From Verrucomicrobiia bacterium (GTDB lineage Bacteria; Verrucomicrobiota; Verrucomicrobiia; Verrucomicrobiales; Akkermansiaceae), in contig JAUIJD010000026.1 of NCBI GenBank assembly GCA_030431475.1, positions 1-64,000 of the forward strand: a stretch of DNA of 64,000 bases. The letters run 5' to 3'. This document shows positions 1 through 8,837 of this stretch, piece after piece. A model generated the notes under the pieces. It made no database searches, was not told the origin of the DNA, and saw nothing but the letters and a program-made list of their open reading frames with translations. The position numbers and the translations under genes are program-made. Position 1 is the stretch's first letter, and each line of letters begins with the position of its first letter.

Positions 1-82
1 CCATTCCGAACCCGGAAGTGAAACGCTGCAGCGCCGATGGTAGTGGGGCGATAGGCCCTGTGAGAGTAGGTCGCCGCCAGGT
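1..82 (+). rRNA. rrf: 5S ribosomal RNA, 3' part
   Basis: The first ~82 bases match the 3' two thirds of a bacterial 5S rRNA: the CCGAACCCGGAAGTGAAAC loop region, the GCGCCGATGGTAGTGGGG segment and the terminal GAGAGTAGGTCGCCGCCAGG. The 5' part lies outside the window. The 3' end is placed just before the terminator hairpin that starts at 86 and could be off by a few bases. Confidence 0.95.
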
Positions 83-85
83 ATT

Positions 86-123
86 CGCCCGGCTCCGTCG
101 AAAGACGGGGCCGGGCGCTTCTG
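86..123 (+). terminator. Rho-independent terminator of the rRNA operon
   Basis: A 14-bp GC-rich stem (86-99 with 104-117, one GU pair) closes on a GAAA tetraloop and is followed by a short T-rich run (cttctgtttct). It starts four bases after the 5S end. A second hairpin of 8 bp (133-140 with a GGGCCCGG arm) follows and may strengthen termination. Confidence 0.8.
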
Positions 124-233
124 TTTCTGGGGCCGGGCCCTTGAATCGGGCCCGGGGCAGGACTCGGCGCCCGGTGCCACGGAAGGAATCCGGGGTTGGC
201 GCCGACGTCCGATGGAGTGAAGTTGCGGGCGGA

Positions 234-887
234 ATGCGATTGCTCCTCTGGTTTCTGTTTCTGATGGCCGCCGTCCTCGGTGTCTGGGTCATTCTCGGCG
301 GCTCTTTCGAGGAACGCTTCACCTTGGAGGGATCGGTCCGGGCGTTGGAGGGCTGGGGCGCTTCGGCCTGGCTGGTGGGATGGGGGCTTCTGCTGTCCGA
401 CATCCTGCTTCCGGTTCCCGGGACGGTGGTGATGTCCGCCCTCGGTTGGATCTACGGTGCGTTGATCGGGGGGATCCTCGCGGCGACGGGTTCGTTTCTG
501 GCGGGGGTCGGCGCGTATGGATTGGGCAGGTTGTTCGGTGAAAGGGGCGCGAGGCGTTTGCTCGGAGAGCGGGATTTCATCCGCGGGCATCGGCTGTTCG
601 ATCGCGGCGGCGGCTGGTTTGTTTGCCTGTCCCGGGCATTGCCCTTGTTGCCGGAAGCCGTCGCCTGCACGGCGGGCCTGGTGAGGATGCCGTTCCGGCG
701 CTTCGTGGTGGCGCTGGCATGCGGCAGTTTGCCGATGGGCTTTGTTTTCGCATGGGTCGGTGCGACGGGAAAGGAGGCGCCGCTGGTGGCATTGGTCCTC
801 AGCCTCGGACTGCCGGTGGTGCTTTGGCTTCTTTCGCGGTTGCTCAGCCGCAGGTTGGAGATGAGAGTCGAACAATCGCATGACTAG
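234..887 (+). CDS. TVP38/TMEM64 (VTT domain) membrane protein
   Basis: Predicted 217-residue inner-membrane protein of the SNARE-associated Golgi/VTT (DedA-like) superfamily. It has an N-terminal membrane anchor (residues ~1-20), then the VTT core with a re-entrant segment LPVPGTVVMSALGWIYG near residues 60-76 and the characteristic glycine-rich stretch (GSFLAGVGAYGLGR). A conserved-looking SRALPLLPEAV segment and C-terminal membrane helices follow. The reading frame is open back into the 5S gene, so I chose the ATG at 234, which starts directly on the first hydrophobic helix. Family members are implicated in phospholipid scrambling or flipping and membrane homeostasis; the substrate is unknown here. 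The next gene overlaps its end by 8 bases, suggesting co-transcription. Confidence 0.85.
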   Translation: MRLLLWFLFLMAAVLGVWVILGGSFEERFTLEGSVRALEGWGASAWLVGWGLLLSDILLPVPGTVVMSALGWIYGALIGGILAATGSFLAGVGAYGLGRLFGERGARRLLGERDFIRGHRLFDRGGGWFVCLSRALPLLPEAVACTAGLVRMPFRRFVVALACGSLPMGFVFAWVGATGKEAPLVALVLSLGLPVVLWLLSRLLSRRLEMRVEQSHD

Positions 888-1668
888 CGTCGCGTCATTG
901 ACCCGGGGGCTTCTTCTCGGAATGTTGGGGTTCTTCGCCGGCTCGCTGACGGCCCAGGAAGAGGGGCCCCGCACGATGCTGCGCTTCCTCGCCGTGGGCA
1001 ACACGCCTCCGTTTGAAGGGGAGTGGATCGACGGGGTGCTTCACGAGGTGGAGGCCCCCCCGGGTAGCATTCCGCCGCGGCGGCTGGTGGTGGAGCGGCG
1101 AGGCGCCGAGGATGAGGAGAACGAGGAGGTGGGCCAGGTGACGCTCAAGCTGGGCCGGCTGTCGCAAACCGTCGAATTGAAGTCGGCGAAGCCCGGGGTC
1201 CTGCAGCTGCGGGAGAAGGAAGCGAGTGAGCCGTGGGCGGAGGCCCGGATCCCCGGCGGGGGCGAGTTTCTCGTGCTGCTGCGGCGGGCAGGGAAAGGGG
1301 GGAAGTGGGATGAGGTCGAAGTTCAGGTGGTTCGCCACGAACCGACGGCGGGGTCGCTTCGCTTCGTCAATGCGACCGCCCGTCCGCTGGCAATTGTACT
1401 CGACGAGAAGCGGATCGCCCTGCGTTCCGGGAAGATCTGGGATACCCGCCTCGGGCCGGGGAAGGTCGCGGCGTTCCAACTTGGTTGGCCGGATGGCAAC
1501 GGGGGGCTGGACCGGGTGCTCAGCCGCAGTCTCGAGCAGGGTTCCGGCGAGCGAACGCTTGTGATCCTGAGCGAGGCGGACCGTGAGGATGCGAGGATGA
1601 AGCTCAAGGTCACCGAGCTCCGTTCCGCGGTCAGGAAGCGATTGCCTCCGGGGGCGGATGCGGGCTAG
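880..1668 (+). CDS. Exported protein of unknown function
   Basis: 262 residues with a clear N-terminal signal peptide (hydrophobic residues ~9-24, cleavage plausible at LTA-QEE), so it is probably periplasmic or surface exposed. The mature part is rich in charged residues and predicted beta structure; I recognise no catalytic motif. It overlaps the VTT gene by 8 bases (ATGACTAG) and is followed 9 bases later by the next gene, so the three probably form one transcript. A long open frame on the opposite strand across this gene is a GC-bias artefact. Function unknown. Confidence 0.8.
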   Translation: MTSVASLTRGLLLGMLGFFAGSLTAQEEGPRTMLRFLAVGNTPPFEGEWIDGVLHEVEAPPGSIPPRRLVVERRGAEDEENEEVGQVTLKLGRLSQTVELKSAKPGVLQLREKEASEPWAEARIPGGGEFLVLLRRAGKGGKWDEVEVQVVRHEPTAGSLRFVNATARPLAIVLDEKRIALRSGKIWDTRLGPGKVAAFQLGWPDGNGGLDRVLSRSLEQGSGERTLVILSEADREDARMKLKVTELRSAVRKRLPPGADAG

Positions 1669-1677
1669 GCTTTCGCC

Positions 1678-2220
1678 ATGAGCGGCGCATCGATCGTGGT
1701 GAAGGTGTTTCTCTATCAGATCACGCCCGAGATCTGGCGGCGGTTCGAAGTCCCGGCCGAGTTCACCTTCGAGAGGTTGAGTCAGACGATCCAGTGCGCC
1801 ATGGGTTGGGAGGACAAGCATCCCCATGAGTTCCGCCATGGGAAGGGCAAGCGCCTGCTGGATGTGATCGGGCCGGTGGGTCTCGAGGACCAGACTCCCG
1901 GTGAGTTCCAGGACGAGACGAAACTGAAGATCCAGGATTTCATCGGTCGTCGCCGGCTTCCGATCCGGCTGCTCTACCGGTACGATTTCGCCGAGGAATG
2001 GATCCACGAGGTCGTGCTCGAGAAGAAGGGCGAGGGAGTGGAGGAGCCGCGGATGCTGGGCGGCGAGCGTGCCTGTCCCCCCGAGGACTTCGGAGGCGCC
2101 TTTCAGTACATGCAGGCACTCAGCGGTGAGATCGCCTGGGACCATCCGGGCTACGACCCGGAGGCCTTCGATGCCGGGAAGGTCAGCCTGAAACCCAAGC
2201 GGAAACGGAAGCCGCGTTAG
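1678..2220 (+). CDS. Plasmid pRiA4b ORF-3 family protein
   Basis: 180 residues matching the pRiA4b ORF-3 (IS1096 TnpR-like) family along its whole length. It opens with the KVFLYQITPEIWRRFEVP strand-helix unit, has AMGWEDKHPHEF around residue 40-52, the YRYDFAEEWIHEVVLEK block and the diagnostic GERACPPEDFGG motif, then ends with a DPEAFD segment. The family is found both on mobile elements and on chromosomes, and its biochemical role is not established. No transposon ends are visible around it, so it is probably a stable chromosomal copy. Confidence 0.9.
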   Translation: MSGASIVVKVFLYQITPEIWRRFEVPAEFTFERLSQTIQCAMGWEDKHPHEFRHGKGKRLLDVIGPVGLEDQTPGEFQDETKLKIQDFIGRRRLPIRLLYRYDFAEEWIHEVVLEKKGEGVEEPRMLGGERACPPEDFGGAFQYMQALSGEIAWDHPGYDPEAFDAGKVSLKPKRKRKPR

Positions 2221-2232
2221 GGCCGGGCGCGG

Positions 2233-2886
2233 TCATGCCCCGCGCCGTCGCCGCATGATCAGGACCATCGAGGCGGCTGCGAGGGCGGCCACGCCGGGTT
2301 CCGGGACGGAGGTTCCGAAGAACAGGTCGTCGGTGTAGCCGACCTGTTGGTTGACTCCCGAGATTTCAATTCGCTGCACCCAGGTGGTGGTGTCGGGGGT
2401 ATCGGCCTGATAGCCGTAGAAGTCGCTGCCAAGTCCCTCGAAAAGCAAGGTGCCGTCGGACGAGTAGAAACGGGTGCGGGTGTCGGCATTCCACAGCCGT
2501 TGCACACCCGCGTAGCGTTGTGGGTCGGTGAACTGGATCTGATACGGGTAACGCCCGTCGTCGGAGCAACTGGTGCAGGGCGTCCCGACGATGGTGTTCT
2601 CTCGTCCGGTGAAGCTGGAAACGTAGACGTTGTGAGGGCCGATGGGATTCAGCAAGGAGTTCTGGAAGGTGGAGAAAGTGACGCCGAGGGTGGTGGCGAA
2701 CTCGTTGTCCAGGCGCCGGTCGGTCGGCATCGGGGGGACACCCATCGTGAAGTCGATGAAGTTGCCGCTGTAGTTGTCCCGGTAGTTCTCGAAGAGCGCC
2801 CGACCCGAGGCGCCGGACACCGATGCCGCCTGAAGCCCGTGTGCCAGCAGAATGACAAGGCTGAGAGTCGTGATCGGGAGGTTCAT
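2233..2886 (-). CDS. PEP-CTERM sorting-domain exported protein
   Basis: 217 residues. The start at 2886 begins directly on a signal peptide (MNLPITTLSLVILLAHG). The C-terminus carries a PEP-CTERM signal: VPEPG, a hydrophobic helix (AALAAASMVLIM) and a terminal arginine cluster (RRRRGA). Such proteins are exported and processed by an exosortase, then released or anchored at the surface. The central region is a low-homology passenger with paired cysteines (CTSC) and aromatic residues. It converges with the pRiA4b-like gene, 12 bases away. A longer frame reaches 2973, but the extra N-terminus would block the signal peptide. Confidence 0.85.
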   Translation of the reverse strand: MNLPITTLSLVILLAHGLQAASVSGASGRALFENYRDNYSGNFIDFTMGVPPMPTDRRLDNEFATTLGVTFSTFQNSLLNPIGPHNVYVSSFTGRENTIVGTPCTSCSDDGRYPYQIQFTDPQRYAGVQRLWNADTRTRFYSSDGTLLFEGLGSDFYGYQADTPDTTTWVQRIEISGVNQQVGYTDDLFFGTSVPEPGVAALAAASMVLIMRRRRGA

Positions 2887-3055
2887 GGCGGGGATCGGTT
2901 CGGGTTGAACGGCGAGCCGCGCCGATTCCGGGTCCCGCCGAGAGCGGTCACGGGGGAACGCGCGCTGCCTCATCGACTATCACCATGCGCGACCTGCCCG
3001 CTGGGGCGCTGCGCGTATCCTCTGAATCGGTGCGCTCATCCCGCCTCATCGGGCA

Positions 3056-6000
3056 TCACGCCAGGCGGGTCCGGCGATAGCCGAGCCAGGCCCAGAACAG
3101 GGCGTTGGCGGCAATGACCACGACCAGGGCGGCGATCCAGGCGAGGGTGAGGAGCCGGCCGCTCCCGGGGAGATTCGGCAGAATGGAGATGATGGCCGCC
3201 AACAGGCCGATCCCGAGACCCCAGAGAATGTATCGGGCCGATTCGCGGAGAATGATGGAGCGTCGAACCTCGTCCGGGATGCCGAGGGTGCGGAGCATGG
3301 CGAACTCCTCGCGTCGCTCGGCGAGGTTGCGGGCGGTAAGGAGGCCGAGTCCGGCCGCGCCGAGGACCACGCCAAGACCGCCGAGGACGTGGAAGATGGC
3401 GATGTAGGTGTTCTCCACCGAGTGAAAGGCGGCGAGCCGCTCGGCGGTGGTGGTGATGCTCGCGCCCAGGTCGGTGAAGGCCTGCTGATACTGCGTGCGG
3501 TCGGTCTCGAGCATGCCGGTCGTCTCGCCGAGAAACAACCGGTAGCCGCTCGCCTTGGGGAAGCGCTGGAGAAATGCCCGCTCATCGACAACGAGGCTGC
3601 CTTGGAAGACGGAGCCGGCGAGCGTGCCGGCGATACGCACCGGGACCTCGCGCCCGGCGTCGTCGGTGTAGATGAGGGTGTCTCCGAGCTTCTTCTTCAG
3701 GACCCACAGCAGGGTCGTCTCGTCGATGAAGGCGGGCAGATAAGCGCCGTCGGGATCGTGGGTCCGGTGGACGGCCAGCCACGACACCGGCAGGTCGTCG
3801 ACGGTGTTCTTGACCGTGAAGCGTCCCTCGAGCCGCGAGACGTCGGTGGCCAGGAGCCGTGGGCGGGCGACGGCGTTGAGGTTGAAGCAGGAGGCGTCGT
3901 CGCCGGTGCCGACGCGGAAGGGAAGGAGGTCGGCGGGCGGGTCCGCCTGGAGTTCGAGGCCTTTCTTCCCCGAACCCCGATGGACCGGTGAGGTGGTTTC
4001 GATCCAGAAGGCGAAGCCGCCGGCGCCGCTGGCCTTGTCTTTCCATTCGTCGCCGCCGTGCTTCTGAAAGGCGGCGACCGAGATGACGAGAAAGACACCG
4101 GCGGCGAGCGAAGCGGTGACGACCAGGCTGCGCGTCGGCCGGCGGGTGGTGTTGATGGCGGCCATCCCGGCGGGGTCGACGGCTTCCTCGGGGAGGAACT
4201 GGCGTCGACGAAGGCGCCAGACGAAGGCGGCGAGTCCGGCGACGAGAAAAGCGAAGCCGGCGAGGAAGAAGCCACCTTGCGGGCCCATCGCCTTCGAGCC
4301 GGCAAGGGCGCCGATCCCGACGAGCAGGGCCACCAGTGCGACCCATGGAGCCCGGGTGCTGCGTGACCGGATGACCTCTTCGGTGCCCGACTCCAAGCGG
4401 ATGCCGGCGCTGCGACCTGCCTGGCGGCGGGTGACGAACCCGATCGTCGACATCACGAGGATCACGAATCCCGCGAGCCCTCCGGCCACCGAGGCCGGGC
4501 TCATGTGGAAGTGGAACAGGCGGTCCCCGTCCAAACTCCAGATCGTCTCGAGAAAGGCAAGCAGCCCTCGGGTGTAGGCGATCGCCAGCAGGAGACCGAT
4601 GGCGCTGCCGAGCGCGACGACCACGAACCCCTCAGTGAGCCGCCAGCGGAGGATGCGTTTCGCCGGGACGCCGAGCGCGGCGAGCAGGCCGGACTCGCGG
4701 TTGCGCTGCTCGACATTGAAACGGAAGAGCATGGCGGTGAGGCCGACCGCGGCGAGGATGAGGAAGAAGGACATGCTCAGGAACAGGCCTGCGAAGTCCG
4801 TGGGGGAGTTTGCGGACGATGAGGCTTCGGCGCGGATGTTGCGGATGGTGAGGCCGGCGTCGGTCGGGGTGAGCGCTGCGACGAGCTCCGATGAGCGGCC
4901 TGCAAGCCCGCTCTCCATGCGCAGCCCCGTCAGAGATCCCCAGCGGTTCTGCCAGAGTTTCGCGGCGGCGCGGTGGGTGATGAAGGCCTTTGGGGTGCCT
5001 CTGTGATCGTCCCAGTACGTTTCGTCCTTCTCGCGGATGCGGGTCAGGTCGAGGGGCAGGCCGGGCGACCAGTCGGCATTGCTTTCGGCCTCGGCGATGC
5101 CGGGGAAGTCGGGCATCCATTTCCTGTCCGCGGCAAGTCCCTCGAGCGGGATGATGGAGCGCACGGTGAAGGTGGCGCTCTCTTCATCGAGCTGGTTGTT
5201 GCCACCGAGAACGTAGTAGGTGAGTTCGACCTCGTCGCCGGGGTCGGCGGCGAGATCCTCGGCCTCCCACGAGTTGAGAACGATCTCATCATCTTTGAAG
5301 TCGTCGGGGAGGACGGGCGAGGCATCGATGCCGGCGATCATCGAGTAGGGGGTCTCGCGGTCATTGGCCGCGACCGTGTTGGCCAGATAGGTGAGAACCG
5401 GACGCGCGCCCGGGAAGGTCTCGCGCGCCTTCGCCTCGATGGCGGGCGGAAGGAAGATGTTGTTGCTGCGGAGCGCGACGGCGTCGGCCAGGGGGATGGG
5501 CTCGAAGTGCAGGCCGTAGTCGGCGAGGGTCATCGAGGCGCGGAGTTTCTCCGGATCGATGGGCTTCGGGGAAAGGAGGAGGTTGGCCTTTCCGGGCTGC
5601 TCGATGGCCTCGGCGAAACGCTCAATGGGGAGGCAGAGGAGCGGGGTGGGAAGCTGAGAGGATCTGAGGCTGAAGCGGCCCATCTGGTCGTCGGCAAGGA
5701 TGGCCGAGACGGTGCCGCGGAGCGTGATGAGCTCCTCAGTGTCACCGGAAAGCGGGGCGTCGCTCGAAAGGAGGCTGGGCTTGCGGAGGCGCACCACCAG
5801 CGAATCGCCGGTCCCAACATCGAGCTGCCGGGCAAGGGTGTGGTTGATCCTGAAGCTGTCGCCGTCGAGGCCGGGGGGGATCGACGGGCCCGTGCCGAGC
5901 GACCAGAAGCGGTCGTCGACACCGAGCAGGTCGACCTGGCCCGCGGAGGCGCGGCCGGCGTTGACCTGGGCTTGAAGCTGCAGGACGGGGGCGGCATCGA

Positions 6001-6226
6001 GGCGGTCGGCGAGATCCCGGGTGACGAAATTCTCGCCACCCACGAGAACGGACTCGACCCAGCCGATGCGTTGCTCGGCCACCGTGCGGAGGGTTTCCTT
6101 CACCGAGTCGCCCGCGAAGAGGGCGCCGAGCAGGACCATCGCGCCCAGCGCCGCCCCGGCGAGAACGCCGAGGTAGGAGCCGCGGTAGTGGACAAGGCCG
6201 CGGCGGATGAAGGCGATCGGAGTCAT
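3056..6226 (-). CDS. ABC transporter permease, FtsX/MacB family (large)
   Basis: 1056 residues. Residues ~15-45 form the first membrane helix, followed by a large extracytoplasmic domain (to ~470). The first FtsX-type three-helix block is at ~480-620 (it includes NVEQRNRESGLLAALG), then a second periplasmic domain, and the final FtsX block is at ~930-1050 (LAERREEFAMLRTLG). The duplicated architecture is typical of macrolide/lipoprotein-type exporters that act by mechanotransmission rather than by a channel. The ATPase gene lies 80 bases upstream on the same strand and is the evident partner. No membrane fusion protein gene is adjacent, so the cargo cannot be named; peptide, lipoprotein or lipid export are possible. 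Confidence 0.9.
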   Translation of the reverse strand: MTPIAFIRRGLVHYRGSYLGVLAGAALGAMVLLGALFAGDSVKETLRTVAEQRIGWVESVLVGGENFVTRDLADRLDAAPVLQLQAQVNAGRASAGQVDLLGVDDRFWSLGTGPSIPPGLDGDSFRINHTLARQLDVGTGDSLVVRLRKPSLLSSDAPLSGDTEELITLRGTVSAILADDQMGRFSLRSSQLPTPLLCLPIERFAEAIEQPGKANLLLSPKPIDPEKLRASMTLADYGLHFEPIPLADAVALRSNNIFLPPAIEAKARETFPGARPVLTYLANTVAANDRETPYSMIAGIDASPVLPDDFKDDEIVLNSWEAEDLAADPGDEVELTYYVLGGNNQLDEESATFTVRSIIPLEGLAADRKWMPDFPGIAEAESNADWSPGLPLDLTRIREKDETYWDDHRGTPKAFITHRAAAKLWQNRWGSLTGLRMESGLAGRSSELVAALTPTDAGLTIRNIRAEASSSANSPTDFAGLFLSMSFFLILAAVGLTAMLFRFNVEQRNRESGLLAALGVPAKRILRWRLTEGFVVVALGSAIGLLLAIAYTRGLLAFLETIWSLDGDRLFHFHMSPASVAGGLAGFVILVMSTIGFVTRRQAGRSAGIRLESGTEEVIRSRSTRAPWVALVALLVGIGALAGSKAMGPQGGFFLAGFAFLVAGLAAFVWRLRRRQFLPEEAVDPAGMAAINTTRRPTRSLVVTASLAAGVFLVISVAAFQKHGGDEWKDKASGAGGFAFWIETTSPVHRGSGKKGLELQADPPADLLPFRVGTGDDASCFNLNAVARPRLLATDVSRLEGRFTVKNTVDDLPVSWLAVHRTHDPDGAYLPAFIDETTLLWVLKKKLGDTLIYTDDAGREVPVRIAGTLAGSVFQGSLVVDERAFLQRFPKASGYRLFLGETTGMLETDRTQYQQAFTDLGASITTTAERLAAFHSVENTYIAIFHVLGGLGVVLGAAGLGLLTARNLAERREEFAMLRTLGIPDEVRRSIILRESARYILWGLGIGLLAAIISILPNLPGSGRLLTLAWIAALVVVIAANALFWAWLGYRRTRLA

Positions 6227-6306
6227 GAAGGGCGGGCGAGGTGCGGGGAGTGGCGTGGGGAGCGCTGGCCTGAACTGGCGGCGCGGCGGGAGCCACGCGG
6301 TCTTTC

Positions 6307-6987
6307 CTACGAGGAGGCGGTGTGGAGCTGGCCGGCTTTGAGCTCGAAGGTCCGGGACATGCGCTGGGCGAGGGCGTGGTTGTGGGTGACGACGAGGAGG
6401 GTGACGCCCTGGTCGCGGTTGAGCTCGAGGAGGAGGTCGGCGACCTGGTCGGTGGAGGCGGGGTCGAGCGAGCCGGTCGGTTCGTCGGCGAGGATGAGCT
6501 TGGGCTGGTTGATCAGCGCCCGGGCGACGGCGGTGCGGAGTTTCTCACCTCCGGAAAGCTGCCACGGAAGGTGGTGGAGCCGATCCTGGAGGCCGACCTT
6601 GACCAGCAGTTCGGTGGCGCGCTCCTGGGTTGTGGTCGGCGGTTCCTCCCAGTCGCCGGCAAGGCGGGGGACGAGGACATTCTCCAGCACGTTGAGCTGG
6701 GGCAGGAGGTGGTGCTGTTGAAAGACGAAGCCGAGCCGGTGGTTGCGGAAGGCGGCGGCGTCGGGCTCGGAAAGTTGGGCGATGTCGAGTCCGTCGATCT
6801 CGATCGAGCCGGAGGTCGGCTTGTCGAGGGCGCCGAGGAGGTTGAGCAGGGTGGTCTTGCCGCAGCCCGACGGGCCGACGATGGCGGCGGTGGAGCCGTC
6901 GGCGAGGTCGAGGGTGAGACCCTGGAGAACGTGGACGGTCTCGCCGGGGGTCTCGTAGGACTTGGTGAGGTGGTGGGCGGTGATCAT
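6307..6987 (-). CDS. ABC transporter ATP-binding protein (LolD/MacB type)
   Basis: 226 residues. Walker A GPSGCGKTTLLNLLG lies near residues 42-56, the Q-loop at FVFQQHHLLPQLNVLENVL, the signature LSGGEKLRTAVARAL, Walker B LILADEPTGSLD and a switch histidine in VVTHNHAL. The EPTGSLD form is typical of the LolD/MacB/FtsE group. The frame opens at 7020, but that stretch reads through the AGTGATCACTGATC palindrome at the end of the upstream gene; MITAHHLTKSYE at 6987 is the family-like start. It is paired with the downstream FtsX-type permease. Confidence 0.92.
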   Translation of the reverse strand: MITAHHLTKSYETPGETVHVLQGLTLDLADGSTAAIVGPSGCGKTTLLNLLGALDKPTSGSIEIDGLDIAQLSEPDAAAFRNHRLGFVFQQHHLLPQLNVLENVLVPRLAGDWEEPPTTTQERATELLVKVGLQDRLHHLPWQLSGGEKLRTAVARALINQPKLILADEPTGSLDPASTDQVADLLLELNRDQGVTLLVVTHNHALAQRMSRTFELKAGQLHTASS

Positions 6988-7000
6988 GGTGGCGGCTGCG

Positions 7001-7025
7001 CTGCAGTGATCAGTGATCACTGATC
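7001..7025. repeat. Palindromic GATC-rich repeat
   Basis: CTGCAGTGATCAGTGATCAC followed by TGATC forms overlapping palindromes between the ABC ATPase and the ligase gene. It supplies the last codons and stop (7017-7019) of the ligase. It resembles the TCAGTGATCAGTG-type words seen near other genes here (8829, 21606, 35303) and may be a remnant of the same inverted-repeat family. Confidence 0.5.
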
Positions 7026-8249
7026 CGGGGCACTCTTGGGGTGGATGACGTTCCAGCGCCTGGCTTTGACTTCGAAAGCGGGAAGGGTGCCGGGCTCGAC
7101 GGGGGTGACGGGAAGTCGGAGGCCGAAGGTGGCTTGGAGCTCGCTGGCGAGAGTGGTGGAGGAGTCGGTGGTGCCCTCCACCCGGAGCCGGAGTTCGGTC
7201 ATCGCGGCGCGGCGATCGACCTCGACCTGATACTCGCCGATGCCGTCGATCGAGCGGACGATGGCATCGATGGCGCTGGGGTGGATGTTGATGCCGCGAA
7301 TGACGACCATGTCGTCGGCCCGCCCGAGGATGCCGCCCTCGAGGGCGAAATGCTCTCCGTGGGGAACCGGACGGACCAGATCGCCGGTGCGGTAGCGGAT
7401 GAGCGGCGAGCCGTGGCGCCCGAGGGTGGTGAGGACGAGCTCCCCGGTGTCACCGGGCTCGACGGCGGATGCGGTTTCCGGGTCGATGACTTCACAGTAG
7501 TACGCCTCATGCCGTAGCAGAAGCAGGTTGGGGTCGCCCCGGTCGCTCACCGACACCGGACCGATCTCGGTCATGCCGTGGTGGTCGAAGACTCGGGCCT
7601 GCCAGGCCTTCTCGATGCGGCTTCGGACCTCCGGGATGGAGCCGCCGGGTTCGCCGCAGACGACGATCGTTTCGACACCGAGCGCATCGACGGGTTGGCC
7701 GGTGTTTTCGCCGACCTCGGCGAGACGCAGCGCGTAGGTGGGCGTGCAGCACAGCACCCGGCACTGCGAGCGCTGGAGCACGTGGAGCCGGTTCTCGGAG
7801 GAAAGCCCGCCGCCGGGGACGGCGCGGACGCCCATGCGGGTGGCGGCCTCGAAGCCGGCCCAGAAGCCGAGGAACGGGCCGAAGGAGAAGGGGAAGAAGG
7901 CAATGTCGCCGGGTGTGACGCCGGCGTTGCGCCAGACCCACTCCCAGTTGTCGAGGACCCACGACCAACCGGCGGGGTCGTCGAGCCAGATGAGCGGCTT
8001 GCCGCGGGTGCCGCTGGTCTGGTGGAAGCGGGGGTAGGTCTCGAGCGGGAAGCTGTGGGTGGTGCCGTAGGGCGGGTGTGTCTCGTGGTCCTCCGCGAGT
8101 TCGTCCTTGGTGGTGAAGGGAACGGCCGCCGTGAAGGCTTCGAGTGAGTCGAAGGGGCCGCAGTTCTCTCCCAGCTTGGCGCGGTAGAAGCCGTTCGCCG
8201 GGAGGATAGCGGCGAGGAGCTGGTTGAGCTTCTGGAGTTGGAAAGACAT
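7017..8249 (-). CDS. Phenylacetate-CoA ligase-like AMP-forming enzyme (PaaK family)
   Basis: 410 residues of the PaaK/AMP-binding superfamily. The phosphate-binding motif HQTSGTRGKPLIW is near residue 83, the adenine motif FDHHGMTEIGPVS near 230, the RYRTGDLVRP hinge near 295 and the small C-terminal lid beginning GRADDMVVIRGINIHPS. The reaction would be activation of a carboxylic acid, usually aromatic, to an acyl-AMP and then a thioester. The start at 8249 (MSFQLQKLNQ) is the first methionine with family-like sequence; upstream codons are low-complexity. It sits with a thioesterase and a chorismate-lyase-like gene, which favours an aromatic acid substrate. Confidence 0.88.
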   Translation of the reverse strand: MSFQLQKLNQLLAAILPANGFYRAKLGENCGPFDSLEAFTAAVPFTTKDELAEDHETHPPYGTTHSFPLETYPRFHQTSGTRGKPLIWLDDPAGWSWVLDNWEWVWRNAGVTPGDIAFFPFSFGPFLGFWAGFEAATRMGVRAVPGGGLSSENRLHVLQRSQCRVLCCTPTYALRLAEVGENTGQPVDALGVETIVVCGEPGGSIPEVRSRIEKAWQARVFDHHGMTEIGPVSVSDRGDPNLLLLRHEAYYCEVIDPETASAVEPGDTGELVLTTLGRHGSPLIRYRTGDLVRPVPHGEHFALEGGILGRADDMVVIRGINIHPSAIDAIVRSIDGIGEYQVEVDRRAAMTELRLRVEGTTDSSTTLASELQATFGLRLPVTPVEPGTLPAFEVKARRWNVIHPKSAPDQ

Positions 8250-8272
8250 AGGACCTATGGGGCCCATGGGAC

Positions 8273-8827
8273 CTATTCCTCGGAAGCGGAGATCTCGACC
8301 GGCTTGGCGGGCGGGGCGCCGGGAGTCGGCTTGAACTTGGTGACCATGTAGGTGCCGGTGGCGGCGATGAGAATGCCGGCGACGAACTGCCAGGGGATCG
8401 CGGCGAGGCCGCCCTTTGGTGGGTGCATGGCGATGGAAACGATCGCGTTCACGATGGGTGCGCCGGCGAAGATGATGGACATCACCGACACCGCGACCAC
8501 CGCCGGTGGCATGCCTGCCTTGGCTCCGGAGCCCATCGCGAGCAGGACCCCGAAGGCCCCGAAAGCTCCCAGGGTGCCGGCCAGGAGGGACATCCACATG
8601 CCCTTCGGAGGCATGCTCCAGCTCATGTTCTTCGACATCAGGAGCACCAGCAGCGGGGCGAGCACCGCGACGAGGAAGTAGGCGATGCCGACGAAGAGAA
8701 AAGCCTTGTAGCGTCCGAGTTCCTTGTCGGCCATGCCGGCCTGGCCGGCGTGGAGGAAGATGCCGTAGAGCCCCCAGCAGGAGACCGAGATGAGTGCGAA
8801 GTAGAGCCAGTTCATGTTTTTGGTCAT
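8273..8827 (-). CDS. Small EamA/DMT-like membrane protein
   Basis: 184 residues, about five hydrophobic helices, starting MNWLYFALISVSCWGLYGIFLHAGQ (the second methionine at 8815 is the more natural start). The length and helix pattern match a single EamA (drug/metabolite transporter) half, which would have to work as a dimer. A proline-rich cytoplasmic tail closes it. It lies 23 bases upstream of the PaaK-like gene on the same strand, so a role in moving a pathway intermediate or product is possible but unproven. Confidence 0.75.
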   Translation of the reverse strand: MTKNMNWLYFALISVSCWGLYGIFLHAGQAGMADKELGRYKAFLFVGIAYFLVAVLAPLLVLLMSKNMSWSMPPKGMWMSLLAGTLGAFGAFGVLLAMGSGAKAGMPPAVVAVSVMSIIFAGAPIVNAIVSIAMHPPKGGLAAIPWQFVAGILIAATGTYMVTKFKPTPGAPPAKPVEISASEE

Positions 8828-8837
8828 GGTTCAGTGG

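Noticed and set aside
4973-6721. 582-codon plus-strand frame over the ABC permease
   Set aside because: The permease has FtsX blocks and an adjacent ATPase; the antisense frame is a GC-bias artefact.
8246-8276. Short tandem ATGGGGCCCATGGG-like repeat that translates GPMGPIGPM
   Set aside because: It lies between two genes and is only three imperfect units long. No hairpin foot or second copy elsewhere, so not treated as a mobile repeat.
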